Origin: UBA11524 sp963617205
Lineage (GTDB): Bacteria; Bacillota; Clostridia; Christensenellales; Aristaeellaceae
Assembly: GCA_963617205.1 (NCBI GenBank)
Contig: CAVEOA010000005.1
Location: forward strand, 62,001-126,000
DNA length: 64,000 nucleotides
Direction: 5' to 3'
Numbering within the stretch: the stretch's first letter is position 1; each line of letters begins with the position of its first letter. This document shows, piece after piece, positions 20,501 to 28,689 of the stretch. Both the position numbers and the translations under genes were made by a program. Below the pieces are notes generated by a model. It did no database searches and was not told where the DNA came from. It saw only the letters and a program-made list of their open reading frames with translations.

Positions 20501-20723
20501 GTGGAATCAGGCGGCGCAGGATCAGGCGACCGACCGTGCGCACCGCATCGGACAAATGGCACACGTGCAGGTCTACAAACTGATTGCAAAGGATACAATC
20601 GAGGAAAAAATCCTCGAACTGCAGGAGCAGAAGAGCGCCCTGCTCGACACCGTTTCCGGCGGCGAAGCAGGCGGCATCATGAACATGAGCACCGATGAGC
20701 TGATGTCGCTGCTGAAAATATAA
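17571..20723 (+). CDS. SNF2-family DNA-dependent ATPase with N-terminal SWIM zinc finger
   Basis: 1050 residues from ATG 17571. A SWIM finger lies near 68-81 (CTC...CKH, C-x-C and C-x-H). A long region matching the bacterial SNF2-associated domain follows. The Snf2 ATPase begins near 585: Walker A DEMGLGKTLQAI, motif Ia VVCPASLIYNW, Walker B LDEAQHIKN, motif III LTGTPIENRLSELW; in the second RecA lobe LLFSQFTSMLERL, LKAGGTGLNLTAA and DRAHRIGQ. All helicase motifs are intact. It translocates on duplex DNA or remodels protein-DNA complexes; partners are unknown. Stand-alone gene; no methylase, nuclease or defence genes adjoin it. Confidence 0.92.
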   Translation: MDQKQVLSMFSASDYWKGMDYYKRGLVEKIWHKEINQTTTEISGLVMGTIAYSARLTLRNDQIVQRSCTCPRCREWGSCKHLAAVMIEYVETVESQYKKSDSAAQQMLTTYLTKAQRQTEAPQRLAHLVPRLVPEEMDSYPSFSFLVGYDKLYAVRNIEHFLNNVSQEKTETYGKGLTLNHSMEQFDARSQKIIQLLMNEFPQFHSVGSYGYYRETYGYSYRKNEIRLRGDAFDRMFDLIKDEPLATTDKGLIHLEERDPEITVRIEKKKKNVNLLVETEETFTYFGSNRCRYLIGDERLLRCSKQFSEKVGPLIKSGRNKMALSFDDLPTFCSCVLPEISGMVKIVDSGNLLQEYVPEDCTVRFYFDMDRETLTLAIAFVYGEHSFTSADEPNDRDGVRRNLRQEKSAVSFAERFFEHDAKDRLVIRNEDAIYDFLSSGLDSFREHGEVYVSSRLQNRRVSPAPAKIGVSVSDGLLTLSMDAGGFPPEELSALYESMLLRKRYHRLADGRYMPIDGSSCEKLAEMTQMLQLSPKEMKSGSIRLPAYRGLYLDSMLTGNDGIQVSRDTQFRAMIRNFKTLSESDYAAPPDLTASLRSYQLTGYQWLKTLESYGFGGILADEMGLGKTLQAIAFLDTVRNERVGIPNLVVCPASLIYNWGDEMQRFAPQMKYALILGNAAERREKRQGAADADVWVTSYELLRQDIEDYAALSFYCCVLDEAQHIKNSTTLVSKSVKRIVCRQRFVLTGTPIENRLSELWNLFDFMMPGYLFSHHAFVEKLEKPIVKSKNSEAMSQLRRLVQPFMLRRLKADVLKELPAKQEYVRRISLSEEEQKIYFANVQATLSGIHQGEDKLQILAALTRLRQVCCDPNLCYENYTGATSKLDACVELCEEMVENKHQILLFSQFTSMLERLRNRLDAAGISNFTLQGSTSKERRAELVKAFNAGEASVFLISLKAGGTGLNLTAADVVIHFDPWWNQAAQDQATDRAHRIGQMAHVQVYKLIAKDTIEEKILELQEQKSALLDTVSGGEAGGIMNMSTDELMSLLKI

Positions 20724-20751
20724 GGCGACACCGCGCAATTCGGTGCTGCCA

Positions 20752-20801
20752 TCAAAACAGCCCGAAAGGCGTGATTTTGCTCCGCTTTTCGGGCTGCTTT
20801 T
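20752..20801. terminator. Bidirectional terminator between SNF2 gene and glycosidase
   Basis: Stem AGCCCGAAA (20759-20767) with TTTCGGGCT (20787-20795), followed by GCTTTTTATT on plus and GTTTTGATG on minus. Confidence 0.78.
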
Positions 20802-22237
20802 TATTCAATGCTGACGCTTCTCAGGATGATGCCGCTGCGGTCTGTGATGATTCTTACGCCGCACGGAACAACGGCAAGCTCCTTTTCGTCCATGAGGATG
20901 CGCGCCTTGACGCCGTCGGAATCAACCGTGTACCGATGCTCGCCGAACACCTGCGTATAGGTGTACTTGAGCCCTGCGCACAGGCTGAACCACACTTCAT
21001 CGCCCAGCAGATGAACGCCGTACATGTGCGCGATATACTCCAGCACCGACAGCAGGGTCGGACCGTATGAATCCTGAAACGGCTCGGTGCTGCCGCGGTC
21101 AAGCACCTCATGCGACATCATGCCGACGCGCGACGGCTCGCCGGTGAAGGGGTCGAACTGCTGCGTGAACACATAGCCGCCGCTGATGACGGCCTGAAGC
21201 AGCTTTTTGCCCAGCATCGTGACGACTTTTTCGTATCCGTAACGCTCAAGGGCGATGATGGCGCGCTGATACGTCAGCCCTTCGCACTGACCGCTCCAGT
21301 TGTTTTCGGGCGCGTTGCGGAAAAGCCGGTCGTTCACGGCGACGCTCGGCAGGGGCAGCGGCGTCCAGAACTCATCGGGATTTAACAGGTGCTCGCGGAC
21401 GAATGCATCCGCCATCTCCTGACTGACAGAGCCCCAGTACATGCAGCGGAGCGTGTTGTGGCAGAGCACATCGATGACATGGCCGTGCCTGTCGCGGTCG
21501 AAAAAGGCATGACGATGCTCGTCCCACAGGCGCGATTTGAGCTGGCGTGCGACGTCATCCGCCTTTTGCCGCCACATTTGCGCCTGACCGTCGCCGCGAA
21601 TCCGGCTGATTTCGGCGAGCGTGTCGCGGCAGGCATAGGAGAAGGAGGTGATGTCCATAGACGCCATCGGGACGACGTCGGCGTTTTCAGGCGGCGTATC
21701 CGTCGTGCAGTAAACCGGCGCCTTGCCGTAGCGCACGGCATTGTCCTCGCCGGTATCATAGACGCAGAAGGATTCAAGAATGCCGTCGCCGTCTGTGTCG
21801 CGTGTTTTCCAAAGATAGGCATCGAAGCGGCTGAGGCAGTCGGCAAGCATATCCAGATAAGCGGGATCCTTGCCGGAAAGATACCACATGTTCAGCGCGT
21901 GAAGCGGAAAGCAGAAGCCCTGAAATTTGTTGAACTGCGGCTCAATCGTGCCGTCCGGATGGCACTGAATCGAGCCGGCAAGCCGACCGTCCTCGCGCTG
22001 CGTGCGCATGAAGAACAGCTGGTTGTTCATGGCGGCGGTCATATTCCGCTTGGCGTACATCTCGCCGCCCATCGGCTGCGTTTCCAGCCAGATTTTTTCG
22101 TATCCGCCGCCCTCGACAATCACAGGGTCGCTGCCGAAAAGGCGCACGTTGTTCAGACACTTCTTTTCTGCCGTATCGAAGAGCTTTTGCAGCTTTTCGT
22201 CTGCGCAGGAAAAGGTTACACCGGTGTTGGGAAGCAT
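20801..22237 (-). CDS. (alpha/alpha)6-barrel glycoside hydrolase (GH63 / MGH1-like)
   Basis: 478 residues, no signal peptide, so it acts on imported oligosaccharides. Features of the trehalase/GH63-type helical barrel are SRFDAYLWKTRDTDGDGILESF (the DxDxDG repeat with nearby acid), SMDITSFSYACRDTLAEI and ENNWSGQCEGLTYQRAIIALERYGY, and a late CFVF-type region GGYVFTQQFDPFTGEPS. ATG 22237 is chosen because GGAGGATTG precedes it and the promoter lies at 22299-22272; the upstream in-frame ATG would precede the transcript. The exact linkage specificity cannot be read. It is divergent from the GH43-GH28 gene, suggesting a shared plant-glycan role. Confidence 0.72.
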   Translation of the reverse strand: MLPNTGVTFSCADEKLQKLFDTAEKKCLNNVRLFGSDPVIVEGGGYEKIWLETQPMGGEMYAKRNMTAAMNNQLFFMRTQREDGRLAGSIQCHPDGTIEPQFNKFQGFCFPLHALNMWYLSGKDPAYLDMLADCLSRFDAYLWKTRDTDGDGILESFCVYDTGEDNAVRYGKAPVYCTTDTPPENADVVPMASMDITSFSYACRDTLAEISRIRGDGQAQMWRQKADDVARQLKSRLWDEHRHAFFDRDRHGHVIDVLCHNTLRCMYWGSVSQEMADAFVREHLLNPDEFWTPLPLPSVAVNDRLFRNAPENNWSGQCEGLTYQRAIIALERYGYEKVVTMLGKKLLQAVISGGYVFTQQFDPFTGEPSRVGMMSHEVLDRGSTEPFQDSYGPTLLSVLEYIAHMYGVHLLGDEVWFSLCAGLKYTYTQVFGEHRYTVDSDGVKARILMDEKELAVVPCGVRIITDRSGIILRSVSIE

Positions 22238-22271
22238 GGGCAATCCTCCAATTCCTCCGTTTTCATGCTCT

Positions 22272-22299
22272 ATTGTACACGGAACGGACAAAATTGCAA
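22272..22299 (-). promoter_or_regulatory. Promoter of the helical-barrel glycosidase
   Basis: -35 TTGCAA (22299-22294), 16-bp spacer, -10 TACAAT (22277-22272) on the minus strand. Confidence 0.65.
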
Positions 22300-22403
22300 G
22301 TGAAACGGCAGCAGGAAAAACAACTGTCCATGGCGAATAGCTCAAAATCAGAGGAGCAAGGGACGTTTATGTCCTTTGAAATCTGGAAGGAGCGGCTTTA
22401 TTT

Positions 22404-24677
22404 ATGAAGCTTGAGGAAATCAATATTCGCGACCCCTATGTTCTGACGCTTGACGGACAGTATTATCTCTATGGCACGCGCGGTGCGACCTGCTGGGGCG
22501 AGGCGGATGGCTTTGATGTGTATACCAGCAGCGATTTGCAGGATTGGGACGGTCCGTTTGAGTGCTTCCACAATGACGGCACGTTCTGGGCGGACAGAAA
22601 CTACTGGGCGCCTGAGGTGCACCTGTACAGGGGTCGGCTGTACATGCTGGCGAGCTTCAAGCGGGAGGGCGTTTGCCGCGGGACGGCGGTGCTGACGGCG
22701 GATTCGCCGATGGGACCGTTCAGACCGCATTCGGATGGGCGCGTGACGCCGCCTGACTGGGAGTGCCTTGACGGCACGCTGTACGTCAGCCCGACCGGCA
22801 AGCCGTATCTGGTGTTTGCGCACGAGTGGGTGCAAACGGTTGACGGCGAAATCTGCGCATTGCCGCTGTCGGATGACCTGTCCCGTGCAGACGGCGAACC
22901 GAAGCTGCTGTTCCATGCGTCCGATGCGAAGTGGGCGCGGCTTGTGCATCACCGTTCCAGCGGCATTGACGGCTATGTGACGGATGGTCCGTCCATCTGG
23001 CGCACGCCGGACGGCACGCTGATGATTCTGTGGGCGAGCTTCTCGGACGAGGGCTACACGGAGGGCGTTGCCGTCAGCGATAACGGCGATGTGACGGGCA
23101 ATTTCCATCAGGTGGAGCCGCTGTTCCGGCGCGACGGCGGACATGGCATGATTTTCCGCGATTTGACGGGTCAGCTGTATCTGACGCTGCATACGCCGAA
23201 CGAGCATTTGAAGGAGCATCCGTGCTTTATTCCGCTGGCGGAAAAGGCGGATTCGCTTGCCGTGAAGCACACGGTGCCGGCGTGGTATGAGCCGCTGCGG
23301 ACGCGGCTGTACGCGATGGCGGATAAGCTGATGTCGTCTTTAACCGGCTGGCAGGGGAGCGAGCAGATCTTCCGACCGGAGAATTACGGCGCAAAGCCTG
23401 GCGAAAAGGCGACAGAGGCGATTCAGGCGGCGGTGGACGCGGCAGGAGAGCATGGCGGAACGGTGCTGCTGTCGGAAGGCGACTACGTGTCCGGCACGAT
23501 TGTACTCCGCTCGAATGTCCGCCTGATGGTCGAAAAAGGCAGCCGACTGCTGGCGTCGCTTGATCTGGCGGATTATCCGGAGCATCAGGCGAAGCGCCTG
23601 ACCGTGCAGGATACGAACATGGGCATGAATCAGTCGCTGATTTTCGCCGAAGGGTGCGAAAACATCTGCATCTGCGGCGGCGGTGAGCTGAACGGGCAGG
23701 GGAGCCGCGACCATTTTGCCGGCGATGAGACCTGCAACGGTACGCCCGGACGGCCGTTCCTGATGCGCATCATCGACTGCAAAAACGTGCATGTCCATGA
23801 CGTTACGCTGAGCTCTGCGGCCTGCTGGATGGAGAACTACCTGAACTGCGACTGCGTGCTGCTTGAGCGCGTGACGGTGCGCAATCAGGTGAATTACAAC
23901 AACGACGGCATTGATATCGACGGCTGCCGCGACGTGATTGTCCGCGACTGCGACATCATTTCCAACGATGATGCGTGCTGCTTCAAGGGTGCGAGCCAGC
24001 GGAACACGGAGCGCGTGCTGATTGAAAACTGCCGCCTGTTCAGTGCCTGCAACGCGCTGAAGGTCGGCACGGACACGCAGGGCGACTTCCGCGACGTGCT
24101 GGTGCGGTCGTGTCAGCTGGGCGGCGTGGAGAGCGACCCGAGCGGACTCAAGCACCGCTGCGCAGACTCCGGCATTTCGCTGGAGATGGTGGACGGCGGC
24201 ACGCTCGAAAACTTCCTGATTGAGAACGTGACGATTGACCGCGCATGGAGCCCGTTCTTCCTGCGCCTTGAAGACCGCGGACGCGTGAAGCCCGGCGACC
24301 CCAAGCCGAATGTCGGGACAATGCGCAACGTGGCGATTGCGCACGTGAACGGCGGCTGCGAGAATGGACCGCGAGGCTCTTATTTCATCGGCGTGCCGGA
24401 GAAGGCAATCGAAAACGTGCTGCTCTATGATGTGCGGCTGAATCAGCAGGCAAGCGAAAAGCCGGTTGTTGAGGAAAGCGCCATCAGCGAAATGCGCGGC
24501 GTGTATCCCGATGCGCACATGATTGACGACATTGGCGATGCCCCTGCGCGCGGACTGTGGGCACGTCACGTGCACGGTCTGTCGCTCGCAGGGTATGACA
24601 TCATTCCGGATAAAAAGGACGAGCGCCCATATCTGGTGCTGGATACGGATGTGACGACGGACGAAATGAATCCGTAA
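22404..24677 (+). CDS. Two-domain GH43 - GH28-like fusion glycosidase
   Basis: 757 residues, cytoplasmic by lack of a signal peptide. Residues about 1-300 form a GH43-type five-bladed propeller: NIRDPYV with the base Asp (D10), LDGTLYV (D123), and VTDGPSIW, where the usual acid position shows Asp within TDGP, a variant seen in some GH43 groups. Residues about 320-757 form a right-handed beta-helix of the GH28 (pectinase) type: FRPENYGAKPG start, NNDGIDIDG and SNDDACCFKG, with the Asp pair kept. The GHG and RIK motifs of polygalacturonases are not visible (SACNALKVGTDT in place), so chemistry may differ. AAGGAGCGG precedes the ATG. Followed after 15 bases by a Sel1 protein. Confidence 0.82.
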   Translation: MKLEEINIRDPYVLTLDGQYYLYGTRGATCWGEADGFDVYTSSDLQDWDGPFECFHNDGTFWADRNYWAPEVHLYRGRLYMLASFKREGVCRGTAVLTADSPMGPFRPHSDGRVTPPDWECLDGTLYVSPTGKPYLVFAHEWVQTVDGEICALPLSDDLSRADGEPKLLFHASDAKWARLVHHRSSGIDGYVTDGPSIWRTPDGTLMILWASFSDEGYTEGVAVSDNGDVTGNFHQVEPLFRRDGGHGMIFRDLTGQLYLTLHTPNEHLKEHPCFIPLAEKADSLAVKHTVPAWYEPLRTRLYAMADKLMSSLTGWQGSEQIFRPENYGAKPGEKATEAIQAAVDAAGEHGGTVLLSEGDYVSGTIVLRSNVRLMVEKGSRLLASLDLADYPEHQAKRLTVQDTNMGMNQSLIFAEGCENICICGGGELNGQGSRDHFAGDETCNGTPGRPFLMRIIDCKNVHVHDVTLSSAACWMENYLNCDCVLLERVTVRNQVNYNNDGIDIDGCRDVIVRDCDIISNDDACCFKGASQRNTERVLIENCRLFSACNALKVGTDTQGDFRDVLVRSCQLGGVESDPSGLKHRCADSGISLEMVDGGTLENFLIENVTIDRAWSPFFLRLEDRGRVKPGDPKPNVGTMRNVAIAHVNGGCENGPRGSYFIGVPEKAIENVLLYDVRLNQQASEKPVVEESAISEMRGVYPDAHMIDDIGDAPARGLWARHVHGLSLAGYDIIPDKKDERPYLVLDTDVTTDEMNP

Positions 24678-24692
24678 CGAAGGAGGAAAAAC

Positions 24693-25520
24693 ATGGAAGA
24701 TAAACGGATCTACGAAATGCTGAGCGACATGCTCGAACAGCTTTCGCGCGAGGACTATCCGCAGATTTACGACATCATTGAAAACAGCATTTCCGAAGAG
24801 GACGAGACGGTTCTTGATGAACCGATGGAAATCGCGGCGAAGCTGTACAATGCGGACGGTGCGAAGCAGCTGCCTGACTGCGTGGTGGATTTCCTGCTGG
24901 AGGTTTACACCGATGAGATGGACGCGGGAAACGCGGACGCGGCGTGCAACCTCGGTTCGCTGTACTACACGGGACGCGGCGGCGAGCAGAGCTACGCGAA
25001 GGCAGTCAAGTATTATACCATCGCCGCAAGGGACGGTTCGCGGCAGGCACAGGAGAATCTCGGCTATTGCTTTTACTACGGCAGGTATGTTCCGGTGAAC
25101 TACGAGAAGGCGTTCCACTATTTCGCACTCGGCGCATTCGACGGACACCTGCGTTCGCTGTACAAAATCGGCGATATGTACCGCTACGGCTACTATGTCG
25201 AGAAGGACGAGCGGGAAGCGTTCTGCATTTACCTGTCCTGCATCCGGAACATGACGAAGGAGGCGGAACCGCTTGTCGGCGCGGATGTCCTGATGCGCTT
25301 GGGCGATTGCTACTTTGAGGGCATCGGCACGGAAAAGGATGACGAGATGGCGCTGCTCAGCTATCAGCGTGCAGAGCATCTGTTTATGACGCGGCTGATG
25401 GACGGCGATTTCATGATCAGGGAGTGCTATGACCATGTTGTAGCACGTCAGGCAAAGGCCAGGGCACGCGTGAAGGCAAAGCTGCCGAAGTTCGACTGGA
25501 CAAAACAAAATAAAGGCTGA
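24693..25520 (+). CDS. Sel1-like repeat protein
   Basis: 275 residues. An acidic N-terminal helix region (MEDKRIYEMLSDMLEQL, with SEEDETVLDEP) is followed by about four Sel1-type helical repeats, for example ACNLGSLYYTGRGGEQSYAK, AQENLGYCFYYGRYVPVNYE and RLGDCYFEGIGTEKDDE. The C-terminus is basic (ARQAKARARVKAKLPK). Sel1 repeats mediate protein-protein contacts; no catalytic domain is seen. AAGGAGG precedes the ATG, 15 bases after the glycosidase, so co-transcription is likely. Partner unknown. Confidence 0.82.
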   Translation: MEDKRIYEMLSDMLEQLSREDYPQIYDIIENSISEEDETVLDEPMEIAAKLYNADGAKQLPDCVVDFLLEVYTDEMDAGNADAACNLGSLYYTGRGGEQSYAKAVKYYTIAARDGSRQAQENLGYCFYYGRYVPVNYEKAFHYFALGAFDGHLRSLYKIGDMYRYGYYVEKDEREAFCIYLSCIRNMTKEAEPLVGADVLMRLGDCYFEGIGTEKDDEMALLSYQRAEHLFMTRLMDGDFMIRECYDHVVARQAKARARVKAKLPKFDWTKQNKG

Positions 25521-25653
25521 AATTTAAATAATCTGTATCGAAAAAAGGGTTCAGCAGGAATTTCGGCAGACGGCGGCGAATATACGCATGTTGAAAATCG
25601 GGTGGATTTTATCTGCCTTCTGATGATAATCGAAACTGAAAGGGGAACAGCCC

Positions 25654-26433
25654 ATGACCAGTATGGAGCCGGAAAATGAAGCAATGTCTGCCGAAAAGGA
25701 TGAGGTGAAGCCTGAGGAGCAGGCGCCTGCGGAACAGACGGAACAGCCTGAGGAAGCGAAGAAGGCTGACGATGCGGAAGGCGCGGTGACCGAAAGCTAT
25801 TCCGCGTGGCAGCGTTACTGGATGAAGAAGGGCTTTGTGTTCGCACCGAAGGTCAAGGTGAAGAAGCCGCTAAAGCAGAATGTCATTGAATGGGCGGCGA
25901 CCATCCTCGGTGCGCTGCTGCTTGTGTTTGTTATCAAGACGTTTGTGGGCGAGCCGGTTATCGTGTCGGGCAACAGCATGTATCCAACGCTCCATGACAG
26001 CGAGATGATGATTGTCAGCAAGCTTGAGTACGGTACGTCCTACATTTTCAATCTGCCGATTGTGCTTGGCGGCGAGCCGGAGCGCTTCGATGTGGTTGTC
26101 TGCCGCTATCCTGACCGCGGCGATACGAATTTCGTCAAGCGCATTGTGGGTTTGCCGGGCGACACGATTCAGATTGAGGACGGCTATCTCTACGTCAACG
26201 GTGTCAAGTACACCGAAAAGTTCCTGTCCGCGCGCATGACGCGTGACTACGGTCCCTACACCGTGCCGGAAGGGCATTATTTCGTCATGGGCGATAACCG
26301 CAACAATTCCAACGACAGCCGAAATTCGCAGGTTGGCGCGATTACGCGCGATATGATTATCGGGCATGTCACCGGCGTGCTTTGGCATCAGGTTCCGTCT
26401 ACGCTTGAGGACTGGGGTCTGAAGACGGACTAA
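25654..26433 (+). CDS. lepB: Signal peptidase I with extended acidic N-terminus
   Basis: Cleaves signal peptides of exported proteins at the outer face of the membrane. 259 residues: a Glu/Ala/Pro-rich cytosolic extension of about 60 residues, a basic patch (KKGFVFAPKVKVKKPLKQ), one membrane anchor (AATILGALLLVFVIKTF), then the catalytic Ser motif SGNSMYPTLHDSE, the Lys motif DTNFVKRIVGLPGDTI, and the C-terminal box GHYFVMGDNRNNSNDSR. Gram-positive type with one anchor. AAAGGGG lies upstream. The 133-base gap before it holds no clear consensus promoter. Confidence 0.93.
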   Translation: MTSMEPENEAMSAEKDEVKPEEQAPAEQTEQPEEAKKADDAEGAVTESYSAWQRYWMKKGFVFAPKVKVKKPLKQNVIEWAATILGALLLVFVIKTFVGEPVIVSGNSMYPTLHDSEMMIVSKLEYGTSYIFNLPIVLGGEPERFDVVVCRYPDRGDTNFVKRIVGLPGDTIQIEDGYLYVNGVKYTEKFLSARMTRDYGPYTVPEGHYFVMGDNRNNSNDSRNSQVGAITRDMIIGHVTGVLWHQVPSTLEDWGLKTD

Positions 26434-26450
26434 GGAAAATTCATCCATCA

Positions 26451-26489
26451 AACCGGAGCCTCGGACTTGCGTCCGGTTCCGGTTTTTTT
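26451..26489 (+). terminator. Terminator after lepB, just before uvrC
   Basis: Outer stem AACCGGA (26451-26457) with TCCGGTT (26478-26484), inner CGGAC with GTCCG, then a run of T. The uvrC ribosome site begins a few bases later, so it may act as an attenuator or uvrC has an internal promoter. Confidence 0.75.
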
Positions 26490-26500
26490 GTGGAGGTATT

Positions 26501-28387
26501 ATGAGCAGGATTGACTGGGGAGAAAAGCTGGAGCTGAAGATTCGTATGCTGCCCGAAAGTCCGGGATGCTACCTGATGAAGAATCAGGAGGGCACCATCA
26601 TCTATGTCGGCAAGGCGGTCAACCTGAAGAACCGCGTGCGCTCGTATTTCCGCGATACGGAGCATACGCCGAAGGTCGCGGCGATGATTTCACACATCGA
26701 TGACTTTGAGATTCTGCTGTGCGAGAGCAATTTGGAGGCGCTCTGTTTGGAGTGCAACCTGATCAAGTGCCATAAGCCGTATTACAACATCCTGCTCAAG
26801 GACGACAAGCATTATCCGTACCTGCGCGTCAACCTGAAGGAGCCGTTTCCGAGGCTGACGCTTGCGCGGCGCATGGAAAAGGACGGCGCAAGGTATTTCG
26901 GTCCGTACATCGGCGCAACGGCGGTGCGGCAGGTTATCGATGCGGTGCGCGGCGTGTTCCCGCTGCGGACGTGCCGCAAGGAGCTGCCGCTCAAAACGCC
27001 CTGCCGGCCGTGCGTAAACTACGAAATCGGCAAATGCCTTGCGCCGTGCGCCGGAAAGTGCACGGAAGAGCAGTATTGGGACATGATGGACGGCGTGCTG
27101 GCGTTTCTCGGCGGTAATTACAAGCAGGTGCTCGATGTGCTGAATGCCGAGATGATGGACTACGCCGCAAAGATGCAGTATGAGCGTGCGGCAGTCGTGC
27201 GCGACAAAATCCGCGATGTGCAGGGGCTGATGGAGCGGCAGATTGCGATTCAGACAGACCGCAGCGAGCAGGACATTATCGCGATTGCGCAGGACGGCAT
27301 GGATGCGATGGTGCAGCTGCTCTACGTGCGCGGCGGACGGATGGTCGGCGGAGACCATTTCACGCTGACGCAGGAAGGCAGCGAACCGCCGGGCGAGGTG
27401 CTGGCGGAGTTTATGACGCAGTACTATCAGGAAGGCAATCTGATTCCGCGGCACATCCTTGCGCAGGAACTGCCGGATGGGATGCAGGAACAGCTGGAGC
27501 AGTGGCTGCGGCAGCAGAAGGGCGCGGCAGTGTCGCTCGTGACGCCCAAGCGCGGCGAGAAGCATGAGCTGGTGCTGCTCGGCGTGAAGAATGCAAAGGA
27601 TGCGCTGGAAAAGCGCAACGCGAAAGCAAGCATCCGCGAGGAGCGCACCATCGGCGCGGCGGCGGCGCTCGGCAAGGTGCTCGGGCTGCCGAAAGCACCC
27701 CGGCGCATCGAGGGCTACGACATTTCCAACACGCAGGGTGTGCTGAGCGTCGCAAGCATGGTGGTGTTCATTGACGGCGAACCGGCGAAAAAGGAATACC
27801 GGCATTTCCGCATCAAAACGGTCGAGGGAGCGAACGATTTTGCCTCGCTCAATGAGGTGCTGGGAAGGCGCTTTAAGCATGGTCTGGAGGAAAAAGCGGA
27901 ACGCGAGGAGCAGGGTCTGCCGGCCATCGGCGGTAAATTCTCCGATTTGCCGGATCTGGTGCTGATTGACGGCGGTCCGCAACAGCTGCGGTTCGCACGT
28001 CAGGCACTGCTGGATATGGGCGCGGATGTGGCGATGTTCGGCTTGGCGAAGAAGCAGGAGGAAATCTTCCTGCCTGACCGCGAGGAGCCGATTTGTTTGG
28101 ATCACCATACGCCGGAGCTGCATCTGATTCAGCGGGTGCGCGACGAGGCGCACCGCTTCTGCATTACGCATCATCGCGGGCTGCGCGGCAAGGCGAGCAT
28201 TCACAGTCAGCTTGAGGACATTCCGGGCATCGGTCCCAAACGCCGCAAGGCGCTGCTGACATCGTTCGGTTCCATGAAGGCCATTCGCGAGGCAACCTAT
28301 GAGCAGCTGACGGCCGTGCCGGGCATGAATCAGGCGTCGGCGCAGGCTGTGCTGAACTGGGCGCAAGGGCAACAGAATAAGGGGTAA
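26501..28387 (+). CDS. uvrC: Excinuclease ABC subunit C
   Basis: Makes both incisions in nucleotide excision repair with UvrAB. 628 residues. GIY-YIG nuclease domain: PGCYLMKNQEGTIIYVGKA then LKNRVRSYF. A Cys cluster region CRKELPLKTPCRPCVNYEIG with CLAPC, a UVR domain (AAKMQYERAAVVRDKIRD), the RNase H-like C-terminal nuclease with IEGYDISNTQG, VLIDGGPQQL and the HRFCITHHR segment, and a helix-hairpin-helix end (IPGIGPKRRKALL, VPGMNQASAQ). TGGAGG precedes the ATG. Confidence 0.97.
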   Translation: MSRIDWGEKLELKIRMLPESPGCYLMKNQEGTIIYVGKAVNLKNRVRSYFRDTEHTPKVAAMISHIDDFEILLCESNLEALCLECNLIKCHKPYYNILLKDDKHYPYLRVNLKEPFPRLTLARRMEKDGARYFGPYIGATAVRQVIDAVRGVFPLRTCRKELPLKTPCRPCVNYEIGKCLAPCAGKCTEEQYWDMMDGVLAFLGGNYKQVLDVLNAEMMDYAAKMQYERAAVVRDKIRDVQGLMERQIAIQTDRSEQDIIAIAQDGMDAMVQLLYVRGGRMVGGDHFTLTQEGSEPPGEVLAEFMTQYYQEGNLIPRHILAQELPDGMQEQLEQWLRQQKGAAVSLVTPKRGEKHELVLLGVKNAKDALEKRNAKASIREERTIGAAAALGKVLGLPKAPRRIEGYDISNTQGVLSVASMVVFIDGEPAKKEYRHFRIKTVEGANDFASLNEVLGRRFKHGLEEKAEREEQGLPAIGGKFSDLPDLVLIDGGPQQLRFARQALLDMGADVAMFGLAKKQEEIFLPDREEPICLDHHTPELHLIQRVRDEAHRFCITHHRGLRGKASIHSQLEDIPGIGPKRRKALLTSFGSMKAIREATYEQLTAVPGMNQASAQAVLNWAQGQQNKG

Positions 28388-28392
28388 ACAAC

Positions 28393-28430
28393 AGCGGTAC
28401 GGTGCTATTCGCCATCGTACCGCTTCTGCT
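28393..28430. terminator. Hairpin after uvrC
   Basis: Stem AGCGGTAC (28393-28400) with GTACCGCT (28417-28424), followed by only a weakly T-rich stretch, so termination strength is uncertain. Confidence 0.5.
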
Positions 28431-28597
28431 TTGCTTGGAATGATTGTCCAGTCAGTAGACTGCGCCTTGAGATCTTCCGCAACCAGCTTTTCGAGCGCGA
28501 TATCGCTGATGATGACGATTTCGCTTGCGACGAGCAGGGCAATCGCGGCGCTCCTGCCTTCATTACGATTCAGTGCACTTTCAGAAAAGATGCTCAA
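28431..28597 (-). other. Coding-like remnant, minus strand
   Basis: About 55 codons read on the minus strand give a plausible peptide (NEGRSAAIALLVASEIVIIS, then DIALEKLVAEDLKAQS) with G/C-ending codons like real genes here. There is no ribosome site, the apparent start is TTG, and the frame runs into the uvrC terminator hairpin. It may be a decayed gene end. Not recognised. Confidence 0.3.
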
Positions 28598-28622
28598 ACG
28601 GCAAATATTTCACCAAATGTGA

Positions 28623-28651
28623 TTGTGTTTTTCGGAAAAGTAGGGTATAAT
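28623..28651 (+). promoter_or_regulatory. Promoter of the receiver-like gene and SPFH gene
   Basis: -35 TTGTGT (28623-28628), 17-bp spacer, -10 TATAAT (28646-28651). Confidence 0.75.
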
Positions 28652-28689
28652 AATAAAGCACTGATGTATTTTAATATGGAGGCTGAAGG

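Noticed and set aside
23340..25508. A 722-codon minus-strand open frame opposite the GH43-GH28 and Sel1 genes
   Set aside because: It spans two real genes on the other strand, is rich in His/Arg/Val of the shadow type, and lacks start signals.
26690..28597. A 635-codon minus-strand open frame opposite uvrC
   Set aside because: Antisense of uvrC; only the part beyond the uvrC stop is reported, as a possible remnant.
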